The notes under the pieces: generated by a model
Seen by the model: the letters and a program-made list of their open reading frames with translations, nothing else
Databases searched by the model: none
What the model was told of the DNA's origin: nothing
Assembly (NCBI GenBank): GCA_000827205.1
Contig: KN832559.1
Coordinates: forward strand, 1,635,922 to 1,699,921
Source: Plicaturopsis crispa FD-325 SS-3
Taxonomy: Eukaryota > Basidiomycota > Agaricomycetes > Amylocorticiales > Amylocorticiaceae
Direction: 5' to 3'
DNA length: 64,000 nucleotides
Shown: piece by piece, positions 37,057-49,549 of the stretch
How positions within the stretch are numbered: position 1 is the stretch's first letter
Layout: each line of letters opens with the position of its first letter
Translations under genes and position numbers: made by a program

Positions 37057-38399
37057 ATGTCCCAAGGCCCCCGCATCAACTGGAAACCAGACCCTAACTA
37101 TGAGGCAGGGACCCTCACTGGGAGTGAACTTTGGTGGCGCGACCATTATGCGTGGCTCAAAGAACGCGGGTACTTGTTGCGTTCGCGCTATAGCCCGGAC
37201 TGGGTACCGTCTTGGAAAGGCACAAGCAAACGATTCTGGGAATGCGAGGATTCGAAAGGCCCGCTAGTACGTCTTTTGTATTTCGCTTTCCAATTCTTTT
37301 TGAACATCTTTACAGATAAAGTTCAGCATCCTCGACGCGACCCGTACCGCAGACGGTGCGTTCGTGACGCTGAAGCAGATCTTGAAGTCGGAAACGGAAT
37401 ACGAGGTCGATGTCGGCAGGTACCTCTCGTCGGAGCCGCTCGCTTCCGACCCCAGAAACCATTCGGTCCCGTTTTGGGATGTCATAGATGTCCCCGACGA
37501 CGATGATATAATGATTATTGTCATGCCTTTATTAAAGGATTTTGACGATCCCATGTTCGACACTTTTGGCGAGGCTGTCGAGTGCTTCAGACAGCTCATC
37601 GAGGCGAGTACATTCATATCAGACATGTTCCTCTCATCTGATGACATAATACGCGAAGGGCCTGCAATTTCTCCACGAGCATCACATTGCGCATCGGTGC
37701 GTAGTCAGAAAAGGATTCTTTTGATGCGCGCTAATTTCTTCGTTTTGTGTTCAGCGATATCATGTCTTTGAATTTCATGATGGATGCAACCCCATTGTAT
37801 CCCGAGCCATACCACCCTCATGCAAACAATATGAAGCGGGATTGGTCTGGGAAAATGCGTCCTTACACACGCACGCAGAGGCCAGTCAAATATTATTACA
37901 TCGACTTTGGGTTTTCGCGCAGATACAGCCCGGGCGAACATCTTCTGGAGATGCCATTGCGGGGTGGTGTCAAGACCGTCCCCGAGTTTCAGACAGGTCC
38001 GGGCCCATTCGACCCGTTCCCTACTGATATCTGGTACTTGGGGGAGATGATCAGAAGCGAATTTATGGAGGTGCGAAAACTGTGATGTCGGCGTCTGCAT
38101 TCCCGGCGATAACTTGATTCTCCCAGGAACTTGTCGGTTTCGATTTCATGCAACCGCTGGTCGTAGACATGATCCAGGATGACCCAGTCAAGCGTCCCGA
38201 CATACATGAAGTCGCTGCGCGCTTTGAAGTCATCCGCCGCTCACTGAGCCGTTGGAAGCTTCGTTCTCGGGTATACAGGCGCGACCGATCGGGCGATTAT
38301 GAGAGAGCATTCACCTTCGTCAGGTTTTGGTTCAGGCGTCTTGGACTCGTCATCAGGCGTGTCCCGCCTATACCCACTCCGAAAGCACAGAAGTCGTGA
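37057..38399 (+). CDS. protein kinase-like protein of the Agaricomycete-expanded type
   Basis: There are five exons, 37057-37266, 37316-37603, 37659-37696, 37755-38070 and 38127-38399; 374 residues. The kinase core is recognisable: AFVTLKQILKSE (a possible ATP-binding Lys), GLQFLHEHHIAHRD with the catalytic HRD at 178-180, SLNFMMD for the metal-binding Asn, and YYYIDFGFS with DFG at 229-231. Glycine-loop residues are not obvious. A long insert with PLYPEPYHPHANNMKRDWSG lies between the catalytic loop and DFG, as in many Agaricomycete kinase-like genes, and DDPVKRPDIHEV is the usual late kinase motif. The second intron appears to be GC-AG (GAG|GCGAGT). Activity is possible; the substrate is unknown. 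Confidence 0.82.
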
Positions 38400-39808
38400 T
38401 ATCGTGATGTACTCAATTCTCTTTCTACGACTAGGATTGCTACTTACTATACCAACGTTATCTTTGTGGTGTCCTAGTTGTCGCGTACCACTTTTTTGCA
38501 GTCACCGGTTGAATCATATGATATCTACTACCAACTGCAAATCCCTTTGGCACGAATCTGCTAGAGCAAACAACAGACGTGCCTGAGAGCCAGCCATTGT
38601 GCACGACGGAGTTCCGTGGATGAGTCAGGAAGGGGTTTCCGAACTTCCAGTCAAGACCCATGCGCGCCTTGTGGTCAGGCCGACCAGCCGTCGATGTGTT
38701 GTATTCCTGTCTTCTGACGCTCGTCTGACGGCCTGTTGCTTCAGGCTGTTCTTCGAGCATCAAGCTTCAAGTCTCGGACAATATGCATGTCAGTACAAGA
38801 AGCACTTGATTCAGGGTTTTCAAACAAGGCCCCACTTACGTCGGTTGCAAGCGCTTAGAGAGCAGAGATAGAGACTCCATCATCCCTCCGGGTAATTGCC
38901 AGACTCGTCGTTGTTTTTGTTCTGGGTGCGACCTGCCGTAACCTGAGCGGTGATTAATTTTCTTATGTGTGTAGGTACGCATAGTTCTGTCCTCGAAGAA
39001 GATAAGCCTGACGATACCGCCCTCCAAAGAGATGTCATCGGCTTGCCTGTCAGGGCACATATGTAGAAGGCTGTCAGAATACCGTGTCGACATATAAGGC
39101 AGCACGCGGGGACCATGTAGAGTCGCTCTATTGTGAAGACAAGGTAGTTAGCCCAGGCTAGGAAGTGGAATCCTTCACAGTATCACGACAGACCTGTCGA
39201 AGAGCTTCACTCGTACGCCTTGCATTATGCATACAGAGCACCCGTCGTCCATCCGGACTCTCTCCCCAGATGGAACAATAGCTCCGTACGGTATATCCAA
39301 ATCGGATTGACGTCTCAATAGAGCATCGCATTGGTAGATGACAACCCCTTATGATTGTATGGGAACAACAGGCGCATGGCGGTCAGCAATCGAGCGCGAA
39401 ACACGGACTGCCCACTCACAAACGGTCGATCGCCACTGCGACTCCGAACTTGCAAGGTCATGTCATGTCCTGTTGGCAGTGATAAACTTGCCTGAACACT
39501 TCAAGCAAGTGGACTGGACGTTTTGAGCAATTTTTTTTGAAAACGATGTATTTCAGCCACAGATCACCACAAAAATTGATCTGAAAACGCTATGTATCAG
39601 CCATAAATCGTCAGGCAGGCTCGAACCACTTACACGCTACAAGCACTGCTCCGGTCTCCCACAAGTCCAATCAGTCCGGCCGGCGTGGGCTGTTCGGCAC
39701 AAACGCCCACAGTACGACCGCGCATGCCATCATCGACACAAGGCTGTTTCATTTCAAACGCGCGTCTCCAATCAGCCACATCCACATCTCTGCACAACCA
39801 CGCAGAAC
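38400..39808. other. intergenic, no gene seen
   Basis: This lies between two convergent genes. A loose two-copy repeat lies at about 39540-39605 (AACGATGTATTTCAGCCACA and AACGCTATGTATCAGCCATA). A T-arm-like GGTTCGAGCC on the minus strand at about 39615 has no tRNA around it. Confidence 0.55.
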
Positions 39809-41714
39809 TCACAACGGCTGCAAACTCTTAATCCCAACACTCGACGCCATAGCGCCCGTAACAAACGGCAGCACCGCGCTCCCCGCCTGCCCGAACCCCG
39901 CGATGTACCCAATAGACCCCGTGAGTAGCCACTGCGGGAGGACGCGTCCGGCTTGGTTCATCACTATTGGGTAGATGGGCCCGAGGAGGACGCCGATTAG
40001 GGAGACGGCGAGGGCGTCGCCGATGAGGGAGGGGAGGAGCCAGACTATGAGCTCGAGTCTACGGGAATGTTAGTGTGATAGTGGGTGGAGAGGGAGAGGG
40101 GAGGGGGAGGGGGGACGTACGCGATGGCTAGGAGGACGTAGATGAAGAGGACGCGCCGCTCGCCTACTTTGCGGTTTACCCATAGGAGGGCGACGCGGCC
40201 GATCATCAGACCTAACGGTTCGAGTAGTGTATTTAGTGGAAGACAAATGCTAAACGAAAGTAAAGAATTTACCTGCGAAGAACCCTGCGGAAATATACCC
40301 AGAAGACGGGCCTCCTCCGCGGATATCAGTGATATACGTGACTATCCAGCCTGCGTACCCCGAAAACCACGTCAATCCCGTGGAAATGATCAAACCGGCC
40401 AAGGAACACGGACCTCCCATAGTGACTTCCACACCGACGTAGATAAGACTGAACACCGCCAGGAGATGCACGGTCTTGAGGGTTATGATCTGCCGGAACT
40501 TGCTGTGCTCGCTCGTCCCTGTCGCCCGAGCTTCCTGCCCGATTTCTGCGAGGCACTCTGCATTGTTGCATATCGGTAAGTACAACACGACATCATGATG
40601 CAGACGAAGGAAGGAAGGACGCCTACGTACCCTCCTGGGTCCTGAACCGGAACGCCAGCGCGGTGAACACGGTGGTGGAAAGCGCGACCCCGAGAGAGCA
40701 CAGGTAGTGGAATGACCACCGGGGCAATTGCGCGAACTGTGTTGCCACGAGCGGGGATGCGAGCGCTCCCGCACCTGTACGTCGTAGTCAGTCAACCATA
40801 TCACAGGATTCAATTGTGCGGCCAAGAGGGAGATACCGTAGGCAGCATGCAGAAGACCCATCTTCGACTCGGAATTCTCGTCGAGCGCGGCGACGTAGCC
40901 GCTTGCTTGCGCATCCTACACTGTGGTCAGGAATACCCAACCGTCAACAAGGGAAGAAGAGGCTTACAATGAGTGACATTCCTATGCCGTTGATGGTGTA
41001 GGACATGACGAATACGGGGAAGGGAGGTGCGGAGGCCTGGATAGCGTATGCTACGACCTGGAGTAATGAACCTATGACGATCATCTGTGTGCAAACGTGA
41101 GGTATGGAATTGATGTTATGGGAGTGGAGTCACTACTTTTCCGAAACCAAGCCTGTCAGTTAGCGGGATGTTCAGGAACGCGCCGGCTAGGAATCCCTGG
41201 AGAACATCACGAAGGGCGGTCAGCACAACCGCCTATAACTTCAAGAACGCATTCGGTAAACGCCTCACTCACAAGGCACGCAAACACAAAAATGAGCGAC
41301 ACCACCGCAAATCCTATCTGCTCGTGCCAATCAGCCCACGGACCAAATTCACGACAGCAAAACGAGCGCGCGTACATGGTAGACCTTCTGTATCCTCGGT
41401 ATCAACGGGCCCGCAGAGCCGTCGTTCCATCCGGCAAGCACCATCGTCCAGCAGGCAGCTGCGAATTGGATGCGCGCGGTCCGGGTGCGGCGAGTCTTTT
41501 CTGCCACTGCCGTAGGGGACTCATCGACGGGCGCGGTGGTCCCGGCAATGCGCGCGGAGGACCCGCTGGCTATGGCGACCATTTCTATGGCCTCGGGGTT
41601 CGCGCCTTCGGTGCGCGGGGGTCGATCGCGGAGGGAGCTTTGGGCTGTTAAAGGTTTCTGAGGCGATATAGACGCCTCGGTGGTCATCTCCACTACTGGA
41701 GCGGTGAGAGACAT
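39809..41714 (-). CDS. MFS transporter (FucP/Bsc6-like)
   Basis: Nine exons close in frame to 469 residues: 41714-41376, 41317-41273, 41196-41137, 41084-40968, 40915-40837, 40774-40631, 40557-40273, 40211-40121, 40058-39809. After a polar N-terminal stretch of about 85 residues come the membrane segments: FAAACWTMVLAGWNDGSAGP in helix 1, GFLAGAFLNIPLTDRLGFGK across helices 2-3, MIVIGSLLQVVAYAIQASAP, a central loop with RTQEECLAEIGQEARATGTS, then GLIISTGLTWFSGYAGWIVT and GYIAGFGQAGSAVLPFVTGA near the end. Motif A is partly kept (DRLGFGK; NRKVGERR in the second half). The pattern resembles fungal fucose-permease-like and Bsc6 transporters. The substrate is unknown. It shares its upstream region with the acyl-CoA synthetase gene. 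Confidence 0.88.
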
Positions 41715-42542
41715 CCTAAACCTAGAGTGGATGATAAATGGTGATGTTAGTTGAAGAGGGCAACGACATTTATATGAGGCGACCTCGAGACGATCACGGA
41801 CCTGAATAAGTGGAAGGAGCTTAACGTTGCTACATATTGAGCAATCCTTAGACGATCCTGATTCTAAGTCTTGGCTATTGCAGTGGAATACGTGTCGATA
41901 CGTGGCCTTTCCCGCGAACCACGCAGAACAGCGTCGTTTAGCGCCGAGGCAAGAACTTTGTCAGATGTTCGCCCAGAGCTCTCGCTTTTCAGACAATTGG
42001 ACGGCCTAAACTCAAGACAGAATCGAATTCAGTCAATAGTTACATAGATAGATATGCGGAATGAAAGTGCTTTGTGGGTCTCTGCGAGTATTGGCAGCCA
42101 GTACGTTCCAACTGGACCAGCTGTTAGGCAGCGTATAGCGTCAAGCCGTGGCCTTCCGGGACTCAAGTGTTTCTGTGTCAGGACGCGCATAATTTCGCGG
42201 ATGACGAGCGTCGTATGTTGCTGGTACGGACGTGGTGTAGCTTGAGTGAGTCGGGATGGACGACCCAAGAGCACAGGCCTTCTCACGGGGAGTCATGCTC
42301 CGCGTCGTTCGGGCTGAGTCCTCTGTGTCGACGTGAGCTACGGCTGAGTCAAGTAAAAGCGAAAGTCAAGGATGAACGACCACCACGTCCGGCACGCGCG
42401 TCATCATTTCCTAAAACGAGCAGGGTCGGAGCTTCCCCACACGCGGTATCTCGGCAACCAGCGCCACTTCCCGCCACCAACCCCAGCCGCCCTCTCTCTC
42501 TCTCCCCTCCATCACCCTCCCTTTCCCTCTCCTCCCACCACC
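41715..42542. other. shared upstream region of the MFS transporter and acyl-CoA synthetase genes
   Basis: An 828-base divergent promoter region. The last 50 bases before the synthetase ATG are a nearly pure CT tract (CTCTCTCTCTCCCC...), common in strongly expressed fungal genes. Confidence 0.55.
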
Positions 42543-45259
42543 ATGCCTATCCACACTCTCAAGCCCGGCTACTACGGAAAGGGCTCCGTCTACGTCGAGT
42601 CCACCTCCAAGCCCGGCGAGACGCCCCCACGCAGAACAGCCATAACCGCCGACAGGCTCATTACGCAGCCCTTCGAGGGCATCGACACCCTCCCCGACAT
42701 CATCAGTTATGCCGCCAGGACGCACGGCACCGCCAACGGCATGGGCTGGCGCGACATCGTCAGGATTCACGAGGAGCAGAAGGAGGTCAAAAAGTTCGTA
42801 GGCGGGAAGGAGGTCACGGAGATGAAGACGTGGAAGTACTTTGAGCTCAGCGACTACAAGTACCTCAGCTTTGTCGAGGTCGAGACTGCTGTCACTGAGG
42901 TTGCGAGGGGACTCGTGCATCTTGGCGTTGGGAAAGACGACGTGTTCAACGTGTACTCTGCGACCTGGTGCGTGTTTTTTTTTCCCGGCTCTCTCAATTG
43001 GTGCGTCACGAAATGAACACGCATGTGCAGCGTGAACTGGCAATTGATGTCGCTCGGGTGTGCGTGGATATCGACCGCGATTGCGACTGCGTACGACACG
43101 CTCGGCGTCCCCGGCCTGACGCACTCCCTGAACGAGCCCAACTGCATCGGCTTGTTCACCAACGGCGACCTCCTCCCCACCCTCGCCGAAGTCCTCCCCA
43201 ACACCCCCTCCATCAAATACATCGTCTACGACGGCGAGCCCAAATCTGACCTCCTCGACAAACTCCGCGCCACGCGCTCCGACATCACCGTCCTGCACAT
43301 CACCGACCTGCGCTCCCTCGGCGCCGCCCAACCCCTCTCCACCCTCACCGCGCGCAAACCCACGCCCTCCAGCGTCTCCTGCATCATGTACACCTCCGGC
43401 ACGACCGGCGCGCCAAAGGGCGTCGTCCTCACGCACGGCAACCTCATCGCGTCCGTCGGCGCGGTGTACTACCTCCTCGGGCACCACTTCCTCCCCGGCG
43501 ACACCTTCCTCGCGTACCTCCCCCTCGCGCACGTCCTCGAGTACATCGTCGAGCTCTGCCTCTACTTCAGCGGCATGACCCTCGGGTACGGGCGCGTCAA
43601 GACGCTCACGGACGCGAGCGTGCGCGGGGAGGGGTGTAAGGGCGATATTAGGGCGTTCGGGCCGTCGATTATGGTCGGCGTGCCGGCGGTGTGGGAGACG
43701 ATTAGGAAGGGCATTCTGAGCAAGGTGAATGCGGGCGGGACGATTAAGAAGGGCGTGTTCAGCGGCGCGCTGGTGGTGAAGAAGGCGGGCGTGCCGGGGC
43801 TGAGCCAGTTCGTCGACAGCGCGGTGTTCGCGACCGTGCGGCAGGCCACGGGGGGGCGCCTAAGGATAGCATTGAGCGGCGGGGCGGCGCTGAGTAGGGA
43901 GACGCAGGAGTTTTTGACGACGGCGCTGGTTACGATGTTGCAGGGTCCGTGCGTCCGCCCCCTTCTCTTCTCTCCCTCCCCCCCTTCTCTCTCTCTCCCT
44001 CCCCTACCCTCTCCCTCCCCTCCCCTCTCCCCGTATGTTTCGTAGCGCTTGGTACTGACGGACGGACGGACGATAGGGTACGGGATGACGGAGTCCTGCG
44101 GCATGTGCGCGATCCTGCCCCCCGAGCTGCTCCAGCCCGACTGCGTCGGCCTGCCCATGCCCTCCATCGAGGTCAAGCTTTTGGACGTCCCAGAAGCGGG
44201 GTACCTTACGTCCAGCGACATCCCACAGGGCGAGGTGTGCATCCGCGGGCCCTCCGTCACGAAGGGGTACTACAAGCGCCCGGACCTGAACGAGGACCCG
44301 GAGATCTTCACGAAGGACGGGTGGTTGCGGACGGGGGACGTGGGGCAGTGGAATAGGGATGGGACACTTAGTTTGGTGGATCGGATTAAGAATTTGGTGA
44401 AGTTGCAGGGGGGGGAGGTGCGTGCGCTTTGGTTTTTGGTTTGGCTTTTTGGTTTCTGGACTGCGTGGCTGGTGTGGTGGGGAGGGGCAGAGGGGGGAGG
44501 GATGGGTCTGTTTTCGCCATCCTCCACTCCCTGCTATGTTGTTGCCCTGGCGTGCGTGGCTTCGTGGTGTACCTCCGGGAGCTGCAACGGCGCTCGGTTC
44601 TCTCAGACCAGGATCTACACAACGGGGCCGGGGAGCGCTCGTGCACCCAGTCGCCGCCCCACCTGATATGACTTGTTCATATCAATACGGCACATGCCAC
44701 ACTTTCCGTCTCTTCCTCAATTGTTTTCGCATGGTAGCTGACGCGCGTTTTGGCGGCCTACAGTACATCGCGCTCGAGCGCCTCGAATCCACCTACAAAT
44801 CCTGCAACTTCGTCGGCAACATCTGCGTGCATGCCTCCGTCGACGCCAAGCAGCCCATCGCCATCATCATCCCGCACGAGCCCAACCTCCGCCTCGCCCT
44901 CCAGTCCAAATCCATCCTCCCCCCCTCCTCCCAACTCGCCGACAAGTCCTCCCAACTCGCGGACCTGTGCGAAGACGAGAGGGTGAGGGAGTTGGTGCTG
45001 AAGGAGTGCAACGCGGTGGGGAAGAAGGCGGGGTTCAAGAGTCTGGAGATGCTGCAGGCGGTGGTGCTGACGGCGGAGGAGTGGACGCCGGAGAGCGGGC
45101 TCGTTACGGCGGCGCAGAAGGTGCAGAGGAAGAAGGTGGCGGAGAAGTATGAGAGGGAGATTAAGGTGCGTTTTTTTTCTCGTGTGATTGGGATGGTGGA
45201 GGAAGATACTGATGATTCAATGCACCTTTTTTCTACAGGAGGCGTATAAGAACCAATGA
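42543..45259 (+). CDS. long-chain acyl-CoA synthetase (FAA type)
   Basis: There are five exons, 42543-42967, 43031-43944, 44077-44417, 44764-45165 and 45239-45259; 700 residues, as expected for fungal Faa proteins. It activates fatty acids with ATP and CoA for lipid synthesis or breakdown. Visible blocks are IMYTSGTTGAPKGVVLTHGN (AMP-binding, near residue 260), LAYLPLAHVLEYIVELC, SIMVGVPAVWETIRKGI, LRIALSGGAALSRETQEF, YGMTESCG (about 447), DGWLRTGDVGQWNRDGTLSL and DRIKNLVKLQGGEYIALERL (FACS signature). The C-terminus ends KNQ, so no peroxisomal PTS1 signal. The third intron is 346 bases, about six times the usual length here, and the second contains a long CT tract (43970-44030). Confidence 0.95.
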
Positions 45260-46050
45260 TCTGGGACGGGACTGAGATTTTGTTTTTTGCTGGTTCTAAC
45301 TTCCAAGACCGATACCAAATTACCTGCTACATGACACGGACCGTAATAAAGCGCTGTTGGCAGGCCGTATACTCGATGCAATGTATCGGGACTGCCGCTC
45401 GCAATCCGGGAATACTACTCTCAAACATCCTTAGAAATCCGGCTGATGAGGAAGCGAACGCGTATGTACCCTATTTTTTGTGATAGTCGCAGCTGAAATT
45501 GTAGGGCCTGCTCGAGTGCTATGTACCCGGATAGTCTTACTCGATGCTCGCAACATTCAAGCTTCAAGGGGGCGCGGAGTAAGTGACAGATTGGATTTTG
45601 GTCGACTGCAGCCGCATCGGAGGTGGAACGCTTTCCGCAATGGGCGCGCCGCAAAATGGCAACTAACCCTCGGAAACCTACGCGTTCTGGCGCTCTCCGC
45701 AAACACTCCGTCGATCCTGTTCCTGTACCACGGGATAGAGGAGTGTACGAAGCTTGTGATGCGCGTATGTTTAGACATGACATACTCGCGAGCAACATGA
45801 CACGATGTACCATGTATTGGGACACCATGACACGCTCGCGAGAGGCGTGGCAGAGCAGACGGATCATCATGATGTATGTCCCACAACATATAATAAACTA
45901 ACTTTCAAGAACATTAATGATGATTATATCCTAGTGCTTAAGTAGCTTGAAGCCGTAGCTTTCGCTTCTACCAACACCTTCTCTCTGTACCCCACACGAA
46001 TAATAGCCATATCCGCAGCTACTTAACCATATCCACGACTACATTATATC
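45260..46050. other. intergenic, no gene seen
   Basis: This lies between two plus-strand genes. A small direct repeat CCATATCC[AG]C...CTAC comes just before the next ATG (46005-46040). Nothing else is seen. Confidence 0.55.
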
Positions 46051-46911
46051 ATGTCCACAGCAGGCGACCAACAGAACCCCTCGGTCGAGGCGCTTGAGCA
46101 GGATAACCCCGACGAGGCGAAGCGCGTCAAGGAGCAGGCCGAGCTCGCGAACCGCTTGTCGCACCTCATCGAGCAGGCGCTCGAGCGTATCGATCCCCTC
46201 CTCAAGATGATCCGCAAGGTACCTCCTTCCCTCCTCCCCCGTACTCATCGCATGAATATATCTCACCAACGCGGCACAGCACATCGAGACGGAGGACGCC
46301 AAACCCGAAGACGACCGCGACGAAGAAGGGCTCATCAAGTCCGTGCGCCCGCTCCTCGAAGAGGCTACCACGCTCCTCAGCGAGACGCAGGGCGCGATCA
46401 AGGGCGCGGACCCGGACGGCAAGATCGCGGAGCAGGCGAAACGCAACCACGGGGACCACAAGGCGACGCCGGAGGAGCAGCGCCTCGCGGAGTCGCTGAA
46501 GAAGCTTACGGAGGAGGTGGTGACGACGATTGAGTGGGCGAAGGATAAGCTGGCGGGGATGCCGAAGGCGGGGAAGGATTTGGGGCCGTTGTTTGATGCG
46601 TTTAGCCGTGAGTGTTACGATTCATGATTGGTGTTTATGGTTTGGGGTTGGGTGCTTATGAGGGGGTGGATAGAGCCGTTGTTCCAGATCGTCGCGGGTG
46701 TTGGCGTTTTGCTCAATGGTGTCCTTCAGCTGCTCGGAAATCTTGTGAGTGTTCATTGTCATCACCGATTCCCGAGAAAGATTTAACTGTGATGATGTGT
46801 TAGCTCGACGGCATAGGCCTTGGCGGTATCTTCCAGGGCATCCTCAGTGCGACTGGGCTGTCTACGTTACTGAAAGGTGTCGGACTGGGGAAGTGGATGA
46901 AAGGGAAGTAA
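46051..46911 (+). CDS. DUF6987 family protein
   Basis: There are four exons, 46051-46218, 46280-46607, 46674-46744 and 46804-46911; 224 residues. The first two thirds are charged and probably helical (AKRVKEQAELANRLSHLIEQ; RPLLEEATTLLSETQGAIKG; TEEVVTTIEWAKDKLAGMPK). Then come hydrophobic Gly/Leu-rich helices (PLFQIVAGVGVLLNGVLQLL; LGGIFQGILSATGLSTLLKG). This is the layout of fungal DUF6987 proteins: an amphipathic helical domain with AIKGADPDG followed by a C-terminal hairpin that may sit in or on a membrane. The function of the family is not known to me. Confidence 0.82.
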
Positions 46912-47281
46912 GCGGGAAGTGACGTATACGACATTGTCAAGCGGTGTAAGTCAAGAGTGTTCAGTGTAACTTGTATCTCTTCTGTAATTTCGAATCCTTC
47001 ATTGCCTACTCTTCTTCCTCCGTCCCATCTAGTAAGCGGTGTGTACCGTATTGATCTCCCTTTTTTCAAGCTCACTATGCAGGTGTGTTGCGAATCGCTC
47101 AATAATCAGACATTCCGACTGATATCCTCATCGTCATGCAGCTAGGGGGTACTGTGCATCTGCACATAAATCATAATGAAGTGAAACGCGTCCGTGGTGT
47201 CCATTCCTACTACAATACACTGCACTCCCTATATGCAAACCTGTCCGAAGAACCCTCATAACCGAGCAACGCAATCACCGT
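46912..47281. other. convergent intergenic gap
   Basis: This is 3' sequence of the DUF6987 gene and of the first tail-family gene. Nothing else is seen. Confidence 0.55.
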
Positions 47282-47755
47282 CTATTGCCTATGGCTCAGT
47301 CAACCACTCCTCGACAAGCAAGAACACGACAACACTCACAGTAAAGCAAGAGTCACATCGCCGTGAACCTTCGCCTTCAGCTCAAGCCACACGTCCAAGT
47401 TAAGATCAAGGCGCAAGCTCATCGCGTCCCCACCGCCCCCACCGTCCTCCTCCTTCTGCTGCCCTTGCTGCTGCTGCTGCTGCTGCACCTGGCCTGGCGC
47501 GCCGACGCGGTCCAGATCCTGCGGCGGCTGCGGCATGCCGTTCTCGTCGACAGACGGGAGCACGTTCCCGCGCTTGCCCTTGCGGTTCCTGCGCCGCCGC
47601 CCCCCGGATGCGGATGTGGTGCTCGTCTCGGACGGGATGTCGGACTCGACCTCGGAGGGGTCGACGGAGTGGGAGAGGGGGCGGCGGGCTGTGCTGCGCC
47701 CGCGGGCGCGAGAGCGGGAGGGGGTGCGTGTTTTGGACTGTGCTGGTGCAGACAT
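47282..47755 (-). CDS. tail-family paralogue 1 (Arg-rich start, LDLNLDVW tail)
   Basis: There are two exons, 47755-47340 and 47288-47282, with a 51-base GTGAGT...ATAG intron; 140 residues. The layout is an Arg/Ser-rich start (SKTRTPSRSRARGRSTARRP), a basic patch (GGRRRRNRKGKRGN), LPSVDENG, a Gln/Gly run (QQQQQQ, GGGGG) and the tail SLRLDLNLDVWLELKAK-VHGDVTLALL-Q. The second exon adds only the end of a Leu codon, Gln and stop; its two paralogues at 54.2 and 58.9 kb have the same intron at the same place, which makes the splice credible. The other intron of those paralogues, inside the conserved Trp codon, is absent here. There is no signal peptide. The alternating pattern of the tail suggests a beta-strand or amphipathic segment used for binding. 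The family is not recognised. Confidence 0.72.
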
Positions 47756-48224
47756 GGTTGTGTAAGTGTTATACGAGTGAATGCGGGCGGGAGCGAGGGA
47801 TAGCGGGCATATGTACTCTGGTTTGCGGGGCTATGCGTCATTGCAGACGCGTGCGCTGGAGACTGGAGTGTTGGACTCCTGGCCCTGGAGTTGGAGACAC
47901 GACGTCACTCGTGTTACTCAACTTGATGAAGTAATGAGACAACGCCTCGCGAGGTACTGAGAGGACAAATATAGTATGTTATTGCATTATGATGCCAGAT
48001 GTACATAGAGCAAAGATAACGGAAAGAGGATGGAAGGTGTACAGCATAGCGGAATATTCAAAACACAGGTCGTCGAAGAAGAATTAGCTCGAAATAGGGA
48101 AAGGGATCTGCGGACGGAACTCCGAGGACATTGTACAACCCACGAATGACCGCCCGCAAACCGCCCGTGCTTATTACTTGGTTCTCAGTCCTGGCTCATG
48201 GACGCCCGGAAGAAAGCCAGTCCC
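47756..48224. other. intergenic gap
   Basis: Upstream of tail-family paralogue 1 and downstream of the unrecognised 299-residue gene. Nothing else is seen. Confidence 0.55.
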
Positions 48225-49483
48225 CTAACACTTCAAACGAAGCAGCGGCTGCCAGATGCCCGTTGAGACCTGATGGAAGCTGACCAGCGCTAGGTCGTCG
48301 ATCGTGATAGCACCAGGGCCTATGTTGAACGACGACTGGGGACCCTGTCGCTGCAAAACGTCTGCGGTTTCCTACTCACGTTTGCATGAATACGCTGAAA
48401 TGGTATAATGAAAAGGAGCGACTGACATCCATGAACACCTTGACGTATTTGGCGATCTGTCCAGCCAATTCCGCGATGGTAAGCGGCTTGCGAGAAAGCT
48501 TCAAGTTCCAATGTGCGACAGCAAGTCGTTTCTCGTACACGGTATATCCCGGCCACTGATGAAAAGGGTATGAGATTGCAAACGACTGCAGCGAATATAA
48601 ATCAATCTCACCTCGATTCGCATTACGATAGATTTGACACCCTTTGTGAAGGCAGACGACGTACGATGCTCCAGAAACTCGAACTTCTTGTCCAGGGCGT
48701 CCTTCAAGGAAAACCCATATAGTGTCCAGCTGGTCCATCGGTCGCAAAGACGACAGGTGGAGCAAGTTGAAGGCCTACGATATGACCAGCACGATCCGTG
48801 TAGGTGGCGGTAGCCAGCTCCCGTGGAATAAAATCACCGCTAAATATGCGACTAGGTGCACGATCGCGGATAGAGACCGATGAGTTATTGGGCTGAGTCG
48901 GCTGAACGCACACTCAGCAGACGACTCGTATTCGGGAGGCAGCATACACATACCGGGGTCGGACCGGTTTCCTTTGGGGCCTTGTCTGGAGGCCCTACTG
49001 CACCCAACAAAGGCACTGTCAGATCTTTATTGACGACTCGCAGTGGAGCCATGGGCCGTGGTCCACGCGGGCGTGGCCGAGGATTCTCGCGCATCGACTG
49101 CACCGGGATGGTCGTCGCCGCTCTTGCCCCACTGCCTTCATGGGCCTGTGGGTGGCCCTGGGTGCCGTAGTTGTACGCAGTCTGCCGTTGAGTAGGACAA
49201 CGTGAGACGGATACTGTGTTATTCTTCGTGTAACACAATATCACGTCAGATGGATTTTTATCAGAAGATAGGAAATTACCTGCTGGGCCTTGGACGTCTC
49301 TGGAGTCCGTGCGGGACTGGAATAGTGCGACGTGGTAGAGCGAACTCGTGCAGCAGGGGAGACGCGTGGAGGGGACGAAGCGGTGGAGATATCTTTGGTG
49401 CGACGCGTCTGAGAGGGCGGTGGGGTGTGGAGAGAAGTATAGAACCGTCGAGCCTGCCTCTGAATTTCAAGTGCCTCCATCAT
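48225..49483 (-). CDS. unrecognised 299-residue protein
   Basis: There are six exons, all joined in phase 0: 49483-49280, 49181-48954, 48901-48779, 48701-48612, 48555-48427 and 48350-48225. The N-terminal half is basic and Pro/Ser-rich (YTSLHTPPPSQTRR; ENPRPRPRGPRPMAPLRVVN). The C-terminal half looks globular: IFSGDFIPRELATATYTDRA, DALDKKFEFLEHRTSSAFTK, WPGYTVYEKRLAVAHWNLKL, TIAELAGQIAKYVKVFMD, SSFNIGPGAITIDDLALVSF. A second Met three bases in could be the true start. No signal peptide or membrane segment is seen. I do not recognise the family. The clean phase-0 joins and the protein-like end make the gene itself fairly safe; the fourth exon boundary was chosen because it alone restores the frame. 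Confidence 0.6.
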
Positions 49484-49549
49484 AGCGCAAGTTGCTTCCC
49501 TATGGCCGCTTAGGTGAAGCGTAGAAGATAAACGAAGGAGCGTGAAGAC

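Noticed and set aside
39600-39650. T-arm-like GGTTCGAGCC on the minus strand
   Set aside because: The surrounding sequence cannot form an acceptor stem; not a tRNA.
42411-43532. 373-codon minus-strand frame
   Set aside because: It is antisense to the well-supported acyl-CoA synthetase exons and reads as Gly/Glu/Val low complexity.
34978-45535. About 20 bases (GCTCGAGTGCTATGTA-CCGGA) found at both 34978 and 45509
   Set aside because: The match stops outside this stretch; too short to call a repeat family.
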